64,000 nt of DNA, from contig NZ_PYLO01000005.1 in NCBI RefSeq assembly GCF_003024715.1, positions 174,673-238,672 on the forward strand, given 5' to 3'. The DNA is from Clostridium fessum. Its GTDB lineage: Bacteria > Bacillota > Clostridia > Lachnospirales > Lachnospiraceae. The stretch's first letter is position 1. Every line of letters begins with the position of its first letter. The notes under the pieces are model-generated. The model was given only the letters and a program-made list of their open reading frames with translations, did not search any database and was not told the DNA's origin. Shown here piece by piece: positions 1 to 9,067 of the stretch. Both the position numbers and the translations under genes were made by a program.

Positions 1-295
1 AGTGTGATTCCATTTAATTGGATTGTGGATAACAAATCCAATTGAATTCCAAAATTCAAAATCACTGCATAAAAAGCAGATAAAGCAACTTGGATATAAA
101 ATCTAATACCTCTCTTTATCGAAATTTGATAATACAACTTGGAGGTGACGAAAAATACAATCGCCAGAATACCCCCCCCGGAACATTTTGAGCATAATTC
201 AAATATTACATCTGTATTCCGGTTATACCTATAAATCCCATTACTATCGAAAATATAATTTTTGCTTCATTATATTTTTCTTTTAATACATTCAT
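1..295 (-). pseudogene. Broken membrane-protein gene, 3' part outside window
   Basis: An ATG at 295-293 overlaps the stop of the upstream glycosyltransferase (ATGA) and opens a frame starting MNVLKEKYNEAK that enters a hydrophobic stretch and meets a TAA after about 29 codons. A second frame is then open to the window edge and encodes hydrophobic segments (including GGGILAIVFFV and QVALSAFYAVILNFGIQ), typical of a multi-pass membrane protein. The two frames can only be joined by an indel or nonsense change; a T5 run (259-263) and a C8 run (172-179) are the likely places. The overlap with the preceding gene suggests a translationally coupled last gene of the polysaccharide operon. The family is not recognised. 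Either the gene is decayed or the sequence contains homopolymer errors. Confidence 0.4.
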
Positions 296-1229
296 TTAAC
301 AATCCTCTTCTTGCTCATTTCAATCATTTGTAATCTAAATTCATATTCTCTACGTTCTTTCTCCACAATTTCCGATAAAATGAGTCCTGAAAAGAATGAA
401 ATCAACGCGGATAATGCAATAAAGCCTGATACAATTAGCGTTGGAAAATTAGGAACTAATCCTGTCTGTAAATATAAAAAAACACCGGCACAAACAATAT
501 CAGAGACAAAACAAATAGTAAAACTGACATCATTCCAAAGAAGTTCATCGGTCTATAATTTTTATACAATCTTCCAATAGTCTTTAAAACTTTTACGCCA
601 TCAGAATATGTATTTAACTTTGACTCACTTCCTTCCGGGCGATCTCTATATTCAATTATCATATTTTCAACACTCATATTTTTCTCAACTGCGTGGATCG
701 TCATTTCTGTTTCAATTTCGAATCCTTTGGAAAGAACCGGAAAACTTTTCACAAAAAGATAACTAAATGCACGATATCCTGTCATAATATCTCGAATGTT
801 GGTATGGAACAATCGATTAATACTCCCTCTTACTAAACTATTTCCAAAATTATGAAATGGTCTTTTATTTTCTTCAAAATATGTAGATGAAAGCCTGTCC
901 CCTATAACCATATCTACATTTTTATGGAGTACTAGCTCCACCATATTTTTTCCATATTCCGCTGGATAGGTATCATCTCCATCTATCATGATATAACACT
1001 CAGCATTAATTTCTCTGAACATTCTTCGAATAACATTACCTTTACCTTGACTATACTCATACCGCACAATTGCCCCAACTTTTTTTGCCAGTTCTACCGT
1101 ATTATCGGTTGAATTATTATCATATACATAAACCATTGCATCTGGTAATTCTTTTTTCCAATCTTTCACAACTTTTCCAATTGTTTTTTCTTCGTTATAG
1201 CACGGAATTAAAACTGCTACTTTATCCAT
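292..1229 (-). pseudogene. GT2 (DPM1/GtrB-like) polyprenyl-phosphate glycosyltransferase, frameshifted
   Basis: Inverting-type GT-A glycosyltransferase expected to move a sugar from an NDP donor to a lipid phosphate at the inner membrane face. Visible are the N-terminal PCYNEEKTIG segment (residues about 9-18), the DNNSTDNT donor-site stretch and the D83-G-D-D86 metal motif, followed by a first C-terminal membrane helix near residues 228-250. The frame then stops at 456. If one base is added to the A7 run at 476-482, the frame continues through a second hydrophobic helix and a charged tail (ending KKRIVK) to a TGA at 292, giving the usual roughly 310-residue length. A good AGGAG lies before the ATG. 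Whether the missing base is real (inactivating or phase-variable) or a sequencing error cannot be told from one read of the sequence. Confidence 0.75.
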
Positions 1230-1233
1230 TATT

Positions 1234-1444
1234 TTATCTCCTACTTTTATGGCAGAAAATATTTTCTACGTATTCTGATTTTTGCATTAGTCTAATAGTT
1301 ACTCCTACCATTCCATCAAATAGTTTATACCACAGATAAAAGCTTTTATAATTATCCAATTTAATCCACTTTTATCAGTTTTTTGATGCCTGTTTCAAAA
1401 CAAGTTCCAATATTATCAACCTTAACAATGAAAATCTTATACAT
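1234..1444 (-). pseudogene. Small broken reading frame between acyltransferase and GT2 genes
   Basis: An ATG at 1444-1442 with a GGAG ribosome site five bases upstream opens a frame beginning MYKIFIVKVDN that stops after 27 codons. A second frame, shifted by one base near 1365, continues without stop to a TAA at 1234-1236, five bases ahead of the next gene, with a protein-like sequence (NYKSFYLWYKLFDGMVG, residues rich in aromatic and charged amino acids). Joined, they would make a peptide of about 70 residues. No family is recognised. It may be the decayed end of a larger enzyme gene or a small protein hit by an indel. The rest of the 1230-1555 gap holds nothing else that I can identify. Confidence 0.35.
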
Positions 1445-1555
1445 GTTTTTCTCCGTAAATCAGCTAATTTTTTTCACTTCTAGTTTTCTCTTTCAAAAAG
1501 GACATTTCCAAAACACTAATATAAGTTCTTTGCAACATTTCTTATGATAATTAAA

Positions 1556-2575
1556 TCATGGCAAAACCTTTCTAATGATTTGATTTTTTTTTGCAAAATG
1601 CGTAAATAGCGCGCATATTAAGAATATTAAAATTCCTCCTCCAACTCTCCATATCAATCTTCTTCCGTCTATATTAAACTCTTTTGGAAGCCCTATAACA
1701 AAAAAATAATGTAACAAATATACACCAAATGTACATTTTGCACATTTAAATATCATATCAGACACAATGTGATAAAATCGACCAAATATTTTTTTATAAT
1801 CCATATATTTAAAAAGAACAAATATAGCAACTGATTGCAGTAGACACGGAAAATTGGTATATCCTTTAAACATTGTATTTATCTCTGCTCCTGTTGAAAG
1901 CATACTTGTTCCTTCAAAATGTATAAACCATCCAATTATACCTACTATATATATACTCCATCTTTTCTTCTTATCCAACGTCACTTTATCTAATATATAA
2001 CCAAGAAATATATATACCATATATCCACTAACTACAGGCGGTACTACATCTTTATTCATAGTAATATGAAACAACTCACACAGCAAGGGTAGAGTAAACA
2101 CTACTATGCTTCCAATCAGAGCAAAAAAAGTCATAAGCTGAATATTTTCAGCTGCAAAACTAATAATTGGAAATGATATATATATGGCAAACAAAGGAAT
2201 AAAGAACCAATAGATTGAAAAGTATCTTGTATTAAACGTATTATCTATTATATGAATAATATTCCAATCCATCGGAACTTCTGAAATATATGCCATAAAC
2301 ATTCCTGAAATCAAACTCCAAAACACGAATGGAACTACTGTCTTTTTTATTCTATTTTTATAAAATTCTGCTGTAGTATATCGTTCTCTATAATCCATCA
2401 ATGTAGCACCTGAAATCATAAAAAATATCGGCACCGCCCAGTAAAAATAAGTTTCAATAAAATTCGCCGAAATCCAAAGTTCTCCCGAAGGATGACTCCA
2501 AAAAATCCCATTTGTGTGTAACAGAACAACAGCAACACATGAAACACAATTCAAAACCGAAATATATAATTTCAT
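1556..2575 (-). CDS. Acyltransferase 3 family membrane protein (O-acyltransferase)
   Basis: The 339-residue product is a polytopic membrane protein of the acyltransferase-3 family (OafA/WecH/NodX type), which O-acylates surface polysaccharide sugars. The family signature is visible at the N-terminus: an early histidine in a first helix (VVLLHTNG, residues about 17-24), then the WAVPIFFMISGATLM segment (about 46-60), followed by the basic loop EFYKNRIKKTVVPF. About nine to ten further hydrophobic helices follow. A GGAG ribosome site precedes the ATG. It sits within the polysaccharide operon between the epimerase and the GT2 gene, so an acetyl or similar decoration of the repeat unit is the likely role. 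Donor and acceptor cannot be read from sequence. Base composition is AT-rich like its neighbours. Confidence 0.85.
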   Translation of the reverse strand: MKLYISVLNCVSCVAVVLLHTNGIFWSHPSGELWISANFIETYFYWAVPIFFMISGATLMDYRERYTTAEFYKNRIKKTVVPFVFWSLISGMFMAYISEVPMDWNIIHIIDNTFNTRYFSIYWFFIPLFAIYISFPIISFAAENIQLMTFFALIGSIVVFTLPLLCELFHITMNKDVVPPVVSGYMVYIFLGYILDKVTLDKKKRWSIYIVGIIGWFIHFEGTSMLSTGAEINTMFKGYTNFPCLLQSVAIFVLFKYMDYKKIFGRFYHIVSDMIFKCAKCTFGVYLLHYFFVIGLPKEFNIDGRRLIWRVGGGILIFLICALFTHFAKKNQIIRKVLP

Positions 2576-2604
2576 TTATCCGTTCTCCATCGTTAATATC
2601 TATA

Positions 2605-3522
2605 TCAATTGATGCATTTAAGTTTTCTTTTTTTTAGAAAGCAATAGTATTCATTAATTCCTACTTCAATTGACCTACAGTTACATTTTGAGATTTCCAC
2701 TATATTGGTGTTATCCAAAATGATTTTTGGAACATCTACGGTTCTATATGGTAGGTATTCAACCTTAATATCAGGGATTAATTTATGCAAAATTTTTAAA
2801 ATTTCATTTTGAGAAACTCCTTTTTGAGAACTAATATTAAAAATTTCTCTTGAACCTTTATATTCTATTAAAGAGCCTAGCATTTTACATACATCCTGAA
2901 TATGTATATAATCTCTTACAACAAATCCATCTCCCCAAATCTCTATTGTTTCTTTATTAATTGCTTTTTTTAAAGCTGCGTCGATAAACCCAACTCCTTT
3001 TCTATAATCCTGCCCCGGTCCATACGGATTAGAAATTCGAGCAATTATATTGTTCAACCCCATTTGTCTATTAAATGTTCTAATCGTATTTTCGATACAT
3101 AACTTTAAATTACCATAATGATTTATTGGGACTGGTAAATCTTCTTCTTTTATCGGCATTGCTTCTTTATTTCCATACACAGTACCACCTGATGATAAGA
3201 AAAGAATTCTAAACTCATATTGTTTTGACCATTCGCACAATTTTATACTCTGTAAAAAATCATTTTTATATCCAAAGAAATATTTTTCATTTGAATTTCC
3301 CGGATTAATTGTGCTTATTGCATGAACTACAACATCACTTTTTTTAAGATAAGGAAGTATATCGGTATCATTAAAGAAATCCCCTTTAATATACTTAATT
3401 TTCTTATTGTCTAAAACATTTGGTATTTCTCTATCAAAGGAAAAGACCTCGTAATCATCCTTTAAATATTCTGCTAGATTTTTTCCTATAAATCCATTCC
3501 CACCCAATATTAATATTTTCAT
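2605..3522 (-). CDS. NAD-dependent epimerase/dehydratase (extended SDR, GalE-like)
   Basis: A 305-residue extended short-chain dehydrogenase/reductase acting on an NDP-sugar, supplying an activated sugar for the polysaccharide. The Rossmann motif GGNGFIG is at residues 7-13, an SSGGTVYG active-site strand at about 110-117, and the catalytic Y136-x3-K140 pair is present (HYGNLK). The start is taken at the ATG at 3520-3522, which has AGGTGG upstream; an in-frame GTG at 3531 would add three residues but has no ribosome site. It follows the GT8 gene directly (a few bases). Epimerase, dehydratase and reductase activities share this fold, and the product sugar cannot be decided here. Confidence 0.85.
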   Translation of the reverse strand: MKILILGGNGFIGKNLAEYLKDDYEVFSFDREIPNVLDNKKIKYIKGDFFNDTDILPYLKKSDVVVHAISTINPGNSNEKYFFGYKNDFLQSIKLCEWSKQYEFRILFLSSGGTVYGNKEAMPIKEEDLPVPINHYGNLKLCIENTIRTFNRQMGLNNIIARISNPYGPGQDYRKGVGFIDAALKKAINKETIEIWGDGFVVRDYIHIQDVCKMLGSLIEYKGSREIFNISSQKGVSQNEILKILHKLIPDIKVEYLPYRTVDVPKIILDNTNIVEISKCNCRSIEVGINEYYCFLKKRKLKCIN

Positions 3523-3531
3523 TAAATCCAC

Positions 3532-5400
3532 CTATATAATACGTCTTATCTTTTTGTAAATCCATTTAACACAACTTCTACGCATAGTTCCGTATGGCAT
3601 CACTATTTCCGAAATTCTACGCACTTGTTGTCTAAAATTTCTTTTTCCATTAAAATTATTACTTACATGATTTTCTATATCAAGCATTCTTTGTCCAACA
3701 AAGCCATACCAAAATGGTGTTCTTACAAATGCATTCCAAAACTCATCCGCCCATTCTTGTTTCGGATATAACCATGGTTTTTCATTCCCAGCATAATGTA
3801 TAATCTTAGGATTTTGACTCGCTTTTTGATATTCCAAATAATATTGTCTTGGAGCAAATGTTTCAACATATCCCCTATATCCTTCTACTTCATCTCCCAT
3901 GAAATTCCAGCTTTGTTCTAACCATTTTATTTGATCTTGACACAAAACATTCAACGCATCTTGGTCTTGAAATTGAAATGAAGAACCTTGTGCAAACTCT
4001 AACAAATATTTAAAGGTAAATTCTTCTCTCATTTTACTAACGTTAAATAGTAACACACCTGCATTAAATTGCTTAAATACATTTTTCAATCGCATCTTTT
4101 CATGAACATATTTTCTGCGAATATCATCAAATCCATTTGCCACTCCAGCAGCTGCAATATCTACTACTCCGGCAACACAAAATTGTGAAATATCCGTTTG
4201 AAACAACTCTGATATATCACTTTTTATAATCATATCCCCATCCAAATATAAAACTTTATCGTATTTCTTAAACACTTCAATAATTGATAATTTAAAATAT
4301 GTCTCAACTGGGATTGTAGGACTTGCATTTAAATTTGAATGTTCAAACAATGGTCCCACATTATAAAACCGTATTTTTACATTTTCTATGTCTTTTATTA
4401 ATTTTAAAAATAACTCTTTTGTTTTTTTCTTAAAATCTCTATGCAAAAAAACAAGATCATAATTACAATTGTCATTCAAATTATCTAACAACGATCGTAT
4501 CATTGCAGCGTAAAACGGTGCATAATTGTCATTTGATACCATTGCGATCGGAATATTTCTACTTGAAAATGCTGGCTGTAATTCCTTGCAAGAATCTGTA
4601 TTTGAAAAAAAATACAATTGTAATTCTTTTGAAGTAATGTTCCTATTGTTCAGTAACCACATATAATATATACCGAACAAACGCTCTCCCAAATGTCCGG
4701 GGGTTCTATATCCTTCTACAGAATATGTTGACATATCAACTCTTTTTTCAAATTCATTCAATATATCAAAAAGCCATTTACAATAACTATTAAAAAGTTC
4801 TTTTTTCATTATAAATATATTTCCAATATAAGCCGTATATCCATTTAAATATTCTTTGGCTATATCATAAAAATCCGAATATTTCTCATTTATAATTTCA
4901 AGCATAATATCCAAGTCCTTAACATGTAGCCTAACTCCATCTTTTTTATATTGCTCATAAACGGTTAAACCGCACGCTTTTTTCAGATCAATTGGTTTCA
5001 TGGTTAAAACATCATAATTATCAACCATATTTTCAATCTGCTTTAAATACCTATTATCTATATGCATTGCATTAGTTTCATATTTTGTTAAATAATTTTT
5101 TGTGACAATATTCCAATTATCCACTTTTTCTTTCAAACTATCATTAAAAGATAAATATCGTCTATAATGGAAAAAGCCGTAATACTCAACATCTATATTT
5201 TTCCAAGCCCAATACTGAGCTGTCAATTCACAATACATAGGATTTTTTTCTGAAATATTTATTCCTGTATTATCTTTGTCCATTCCATCAAACTGTTTTT
5301 TCGAAAAAGCAGCTCCAACTTGTACTGGTTGTATAAAATCACATTCTGGTATGTAATTATTCTCTTTATGATTTGCGATAAATATTTTCAGTTTTGACAT
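3532..5400 (-). CDS. DUF4422-GT8 bifunctional glycosyltransferase (AT-rich copy)
   Basis: A 622-residue two-domain protein. Residues about 1-250 are a DUF4422 domain, a putative glycosyltransferase domain, with the NPMYCELTAQYWAWKN and YYGFFHYRRYLSF signatures. Residues about 280-560 are a retaining GT8 glycosyltransferase with the LYLDGDM DxD metal motif and the late HYAGNEKPW (HxxGxxKPW) donor-site motif. It is cytoplasmic or membrane-peripheral, probably adding two sugars in sequence. The start is placed at the ATG at 5398-5400 behind GGAGGG; an upstream in-frame ATG would overlap the preceding gene. It shares full-length architecture with the gene at 6438-8273 but is far more AT-rich, suggesting a different origin rather than a recent tandem duplication. 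Confidence 0.85.
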   Translation of the reverse strand: MSKLKIFIANHKENNYIPECDFIQPVQVGAAFSKKQFDGMDKDNTGINISEKNPMYCELTAQYWAWKNIDVEYYGFFHYRRYLSFNDSLKEKVDNWNIVTKNYLTKYETNAMHIDNRYLKQIENMVDNYDVLTMKPIDLKKACGLTVYEQYKKDGVRLHVKDLDIMLEIINEKYSDFYDIAKEYLNGYTAYIGNIFIMKKELFNSYCKWLFDILNEFEKRVDMSTYSVEGYRTPGHLGERLFGIYYMWLLNNRNITSKELQLYFFSNTDSCKELQPAFSSRNIPIAMVSNDNYAPFYAAMIRSLLDNLNDNCNYDLVFLHRDFKKKTKELFLKLIKDIENVKIRFYNVGPLFEHSNLNASPTIPVETYFKLSIIEVFKKYDKVLYLDGDMIIKSDISELFQTDISQFCVAGVVDIAAAGVANGFDDIRRKYVHEKMRLKNVFKQFNAGVLLFNVSKMREEFTFKYLLEFAQGSSFQFQDQDALNVLCQDQIKWLEQSWNFMGDEVEGYRGYVETFAPRQYYLEYQKASQNPKIIHYAGNEKPWLYPKQEWADEFWNAFVRTPFWYGFVGQRMLDIENHVSNNFNGKRNFRQQVRRISEIVMPYGTMRRSCVKWIYKKIRRII

Positions 5401-5414
5401 TTTACCCTCCATTT

Positions 5415-6392
5415 TTAATGTATATTTTTCATACATCTAAAAAATTTATTCTTATATATATCATTCGCATATTCTAAAATCATCTTATTATTAATTGTAT
5501 TTATAACTTTAATCTTTTTTTCATCTAGTATTTTTCTCATACTTTCAAAAAAATACTTATAAAAACGTATTGTACTAGAATTTCTCTGATGCATAATGGC
5601 ATTTTCCATAAAAAATTCGTAATAAGCTTTGTTTACTTTTAATGATGTTTTGTTTTCATCCAATATTTCTTGTATTTTTTTATGAATACGTAAAAAATCC
5701 GTTTTAAAAGCATCATTGTCTGCTTCCTTGTCTGTAATAGATTCTCCTGCATTTTTTCTATAGTAATATAAATGTTCTGGAATCAACGAAATCCTATTCG
5801 CATACAATTCTGCCTGAACGCTATATAAATGATCTTCATAAATAATATTTTCCCAAAAAAGAAGATTGTTTTTCTTTAAAAAATCTGTTTCAAAAAGCTT
5901 ATCCCACACTCCAACATACTTTATTATTTCAGGACATTCCTCAACTGTAAAAACTTTATTTTTCAAAGTATAATATAGAACTTCATCACGATAACTTTCA
6001 TATCGTCCTGTATCTTCAAAATAAAGTGAAAAATTAGTGATAACAATATCTGCATTCGTTTCTTCTGCTTTTAAAACCATTTTTTCAATCATATCTAACT
6101 CTATGAAGTCATCGCAATCAACAAAAGAAATATATTTTCCAGATGCTCTGCGTATTCCTTCATTCCTCGCCTTACTCTGACCTGCATTTTTTTGATCAAT
6201 AACTATAAAACGATCATCTTTTTTTTGGTACTCTTTTAAAATACTCAAAGATTTGTCTCTTGAACCATCATTTATACATATAATTTCTAAATTCGTATAT
6301 GTCTGATTCTGAATCGTATCTAGACATTCCGCTAAATGTTTTTCACCATTATAAATTGGAATAATTATTGAAACTTTATCTTTTTTATACAT
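5415..6392 (-). CDS. GT2 family glycosyltransferase
   Basis: A 325-residue GT-A fold transferase (EpsH/WcaA-like). The start VSIIIPIYNGEKHLAECLD, the donor-binding INDGSRDKS stretch and the VDCDDFIE metal-binding segment are all in place, and the C-terminal half is helical and variable as usual for acceptor recognition. A GAGGAAA ribosome site lies nine bases before the ATG. The gene sits between the two DUF4422-GT8 genes and is AT-rich like the genes to its left. It should add one sugar of the repeat unit from an NDP donor; the sugar is not predictable. Confidence 0.85.
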   Translation of the reverse strand: MYKKDKVSIIIPIYNGEKHLAECLDTIQNQTYTNLEIICINDGSRDKSLSILKEYQKKDDRFIVIDQKNAGQSKARNEGIRRASGKYISFVDCDDFIELDMIEKMVLKAEETNADIVITNFSLYFEDTGRYESYRDEVLYYTLKNKVFTVEECPEIIKYVGVWDKLFETDFLKKNNLLFWENIIYEDHLYSVQAELYANRISLIPEHLYYYRKNAGESITDKEADNDAFKTDFLRIHKKIQEILDENKTSLKVNKAYYEFFMENAIMHQRNSSTIRFYKYFFESMRKILDEKKIKVINTINNKMILEYANDIYKNKFFRCMKNIH

Positions 6393-6437
6393 ATCTTGAT
6401 TTCCTCTATTTTTAGTCCATTTATATATATCTGCATT

Positions 6438-8273
6438 TTAATATTTCTTTTTTTTCAAATACCTCAACGTATACCCAATCCCATGATCTCTGACGCACCG
6501 GATACCTCCTAGAATTTTTCTGCTCCACTTCCTTTTTTCTTCTTTTTCCTGAATCGAAGCAAGCGTCATATCTCTAAGAAGTGTTTCATAATACGGTGTG
6601 CGTCTGGCATACTGCCAAAATACACTTCCAAAATCCATCTCTGGATGGTTCCATGGTTTTTCTGAGCCTGCATAATGAATGATTTTCGGATGTTTTCTGG
6701 CTTCCAGATACATTTCATTTAACCATGCCGGCGCTTTTGTTATAATCTGCTCTTTTCGTATTCCGGCATAATCGACCATCATGTTCCAGGACATATCTAT
6801 ATAGCGGACTCTGCCCTCGCAGAGTTTGTTCAAGATATCCTGATCCAAGAGCTGAAATTTCCTGGATGCTGCATATTGAAGCTTTTTCTCTACCGTATAG
6901 GTTGCCCGAAACGTTTCCAGGTTTATTAGCAACGTTCCGGCCTGAAAATACTGATAAGGATGTTTTAATTGCAGCACCTGATCCATGTATGCTTTTTTAT
7001 TTGGCTCATAACCGTTATAGAGCCCGGCTGTATCTGCATCGTAACACGCTCCCAGCAGATAGCCGTCAATTGATTCGTTATACAATTTTGCAACATCGTC
7101 CAGTACAACCATGTCCGAATCAAGATACAAAATTTTTTTATAATCTGGCAGCAACTCCGGAAGAACCAGTCTGAAATAGGTTTCTATACTAAAATGCCCT
7201 CTGATATAAAAAGAACATCCCTGTATATACGGCGTCGGATTGAGATAGCGGATTTTAAAATTACTTTTATCCCCTATTATGAGTGAAAGAATTTTTTTAC
7301 TTTTTTCCGATATATCTTGTGTCAGTACAAGGATGTCATAATTATTTTTCTGCTCCGCCTGTTCGCAAATACTTTGCAGGAGGACTGCCATATATGGAAC
7401 AAATTTTTCGTTGCAGGCAGCTGCGATTGCAATATTATTTTTCTCGAACGCTGGAGATACATTTCCCTGCAAGGCAGGCTCTGTATGAAACAGGATAACT
7501 GTTTGTAAACTTTTTATTTTTATTTGTCGGGTTCTCTTAAGATGCAGATAGTAAAGCGTCAAAAGGCGTTCTCCCAGATGCCCTGGTGTTCTTCGGCCTT
7601 CTATGGAATAATCGTGCAGATTGGAGCGTTTTTCAAATTCTGACAAGATATCAAACAGCCACTCCATATATTCATGAAATAACTCCTTTTTCATGATATA
7701 CATATTGCAAAAACAAGTATATTTTCCGTTCAGATATTCTTTCAGATCTTGTACATATTCCGGATGTTTTTCCTGTACAATCGAAACGATGCAGTCCAGG
7801 TCTTCTATATGAAGAGAATCCCCGTATTGATACTGTTCATAGACATTCGTCGCCTTTCCAGGCATGGATGCTACGTTTTTCTCTTCTGATATGATCAAAT
7901 CATAGGAAGTAACCACTTTCTCTATCTGTTTATCCGAGAGCCCATATTTTTCTTTTATTGCATCAGAGAATGTATCTTCCCGCACATTTCCCCAACGATC
8001 TTCCCGATATTTTTGTTCTGAAAAACTTAAGTATCTGCGATAATGAAAAAATCCGTAATAGTCTGCCTCCAGATTTTTCCAGGCCCAGTACTGCGCTGTC
8101 AATTCACAATACATTGGATTTTTCGCAGATATCTGATCCCCTGTATCATCTGAAAGCATTTGTTCAAATCGTCTTGCTGATCCAGCTGCCCCCACCTGGA
8201 TTGGAATCAAAATTTTACTGTCCAGCAGGGCCGTATCTTTATGACACGCTATGAGAATTTTTATATTACTCAT
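6438..8273 (-). CDS. DUF4422-GT8 bifunctional glycosyltransferase (moderate-GC copy)
   Basis: A 611-residue paralogue of the 3532-5400 product with the same order: DUF4422 (about 1-260, with NPMYCELTAQYWAWKN and YYGFFHYRRYLSF) then GT8 (about 280-570, with LYLDSDM and HYAGSEKPW). The shared signatures are nearly identical, but intervening sequence and codon choice differ strongly. The composition break between this gene and 6392 marks a probable recombination junction inside the operon. The C-terminal tail is strongly basic (ending KKKKY), which could favour membrane association. Both GT motifs look intact, so both copies are probably active with different sugar specificities. Confidence 0.85.
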   Translation of the reverse strand: MSNIKILIACHKDTALLDSKILIPIQVGAAGSARRFEQMLSDDTGDQISAKNPMYCELTAQYWAWKNLEADYYGFFHYRRYLSFSEQKYREDRWGNVREDTFSDAIKEKYGLSDKQIEKVVTSYDLIISEEKNVASMPGKATNVYEQYQYGDSLHIEDLDCIVSIVQEKHPEYVQDLKEYLNGKYTCFCNMYIMKKELFHEYMEWLFDILSEFEKRSNLHDYSIEGRRTPGHLGERLLTLYYLHLKRTRQIKIKSLQTVILFHTEPALQGNVSPAFEKNNIAIAAACNEKFVPYMAVLLQSICEQAEQKNNYDILVLTQDISEKSKKILSLIIGDKSNFKIRYLNPTPYIQGCSFYIRGHFSIETYFRLVLPELLPDYKKILYLDSDMVVLDDVAKLYNESIDGYLLGACYDADTAGLYNGYEPNKKAYMDQVLQLKHPYQYFQAGTLLINLETFRATYTVEKKLQYAASRKFQLLDQDILNKLCEGRVRYIDMSWNMMVDYAGIRKEQIITKAPAWLNEMYLEARKHPKIIHYAGSEKPWNHPEMDFGSVFWQYARRTPYYETLLRDMTLASIQEKEEKRKWSRKILGGIRCVRDHGIGYTLRYLKKKKY

Positions 8274-8299
8274 TGAATTTTTCTCTATTCCTCTTATCT

Positions 8300-9043
8300 T
8301 TATGCCAAACTGTCCATGTATTGTTTCGCTATCTCATCCACATTTCCTGCGCCTTTCACTATGCCTTTTTGAAGCCACAGCGCATGATCACAAATCTTTT
8401 GAACCGATTCAATCGAATGTGAAACATAAAGCAGCGTTGTTCCTGCTGCCCGCATCTCATTCATCCGTTTCTCGCACTTTTTCTGAAATGCATAATCTCC
8501 AACCGAAAGGACTTCATCACAAATCAAAATATCCGGCTTCACAATCGTAGCGATTGCAAATCCAAGTCTCGCCGCCATACCGGAAGAATAGTTCTTAATC
8601 GGCATATCCAGAAAATCCCGCAGTTCTGCAAACTCAACAATTTCATCGAAATGCTGTTCCATAAATTTCTTATCATGACCCAATACAGCACCGTTCAGAA
8701 ATATATTCTCTCTGGCTGTCAGATCCCCATCAAATCCAGCTCCCAGCTCAATCAGCGGTGCGATGCTTCCGTTGACAGTGATTTTCCCTTTATACGGTTT
8801 CAGAATCCCGCAAATTGCTTTTAAAAGGGTCGATTTTCCAGAACCATTGACTCCAATGATTCCCCAGGCTTCTCCTTTTTTTACTTCAAACGAAACATCG
8901 TTCAGCGCCAGAAACTCTTTAAACATCAGCTCATGCTTTACAAGTTTGATAAAATATTCCTTCAAATTATCGATTTTTTCTGACGCCATATTAAAGCGAA
9001 TTACTACATGTTCCGCTTTTACAGCACAGTTATTCATATCCAT
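8300..9043 (-). CDS. ABC transporter ATPase for polysaccharide export (Wzt/TagH type)
   Basis: A 247-residue ATPase that powers export of a lipid-linked polysaccharide. Walker A GVNGSGKST, the ABC signature NYSSGMAARLGFA and Walker B ILICDE followed by VLSVGD (the export-subfamily pattern) are present, as is the switch histidine in LLYVSHS. It ends right after the nucleotide-binding domain, so it lacks the C-terminal carbohydrate-binding domain that some Wzt proteins use to recognise a capped chain end. Start supported by AGGAG. Its permease partner is the adjacent gene at 9068-9856. Confidence 0.92.
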   Translation of the reverse strand: MDMNNCAVKAEHVVIRFNMASEKIDNLKEYFIKLVKHELMFKEFLALNDVSFEVKKGEAWGIIGVNGSGKSTLLKAICGILKPYKGKITVNGSIAPLIELGAGFDGDLTARENIFLNGAVLGHDKKFMEQHFDEIVEFAELRDFLDMPIKNYSSGMAARLGFAIATIVKPDILICDEVLSVGDYAFQKKCEKRMNEMRAAGTTLLYVSHSIESVQKICDHALWLQKGIVKGAGNVDEIAKQYMDSLA

Positions 9044-9067
9044 ATAGGTTTCTCCTATTTCAAGCAG

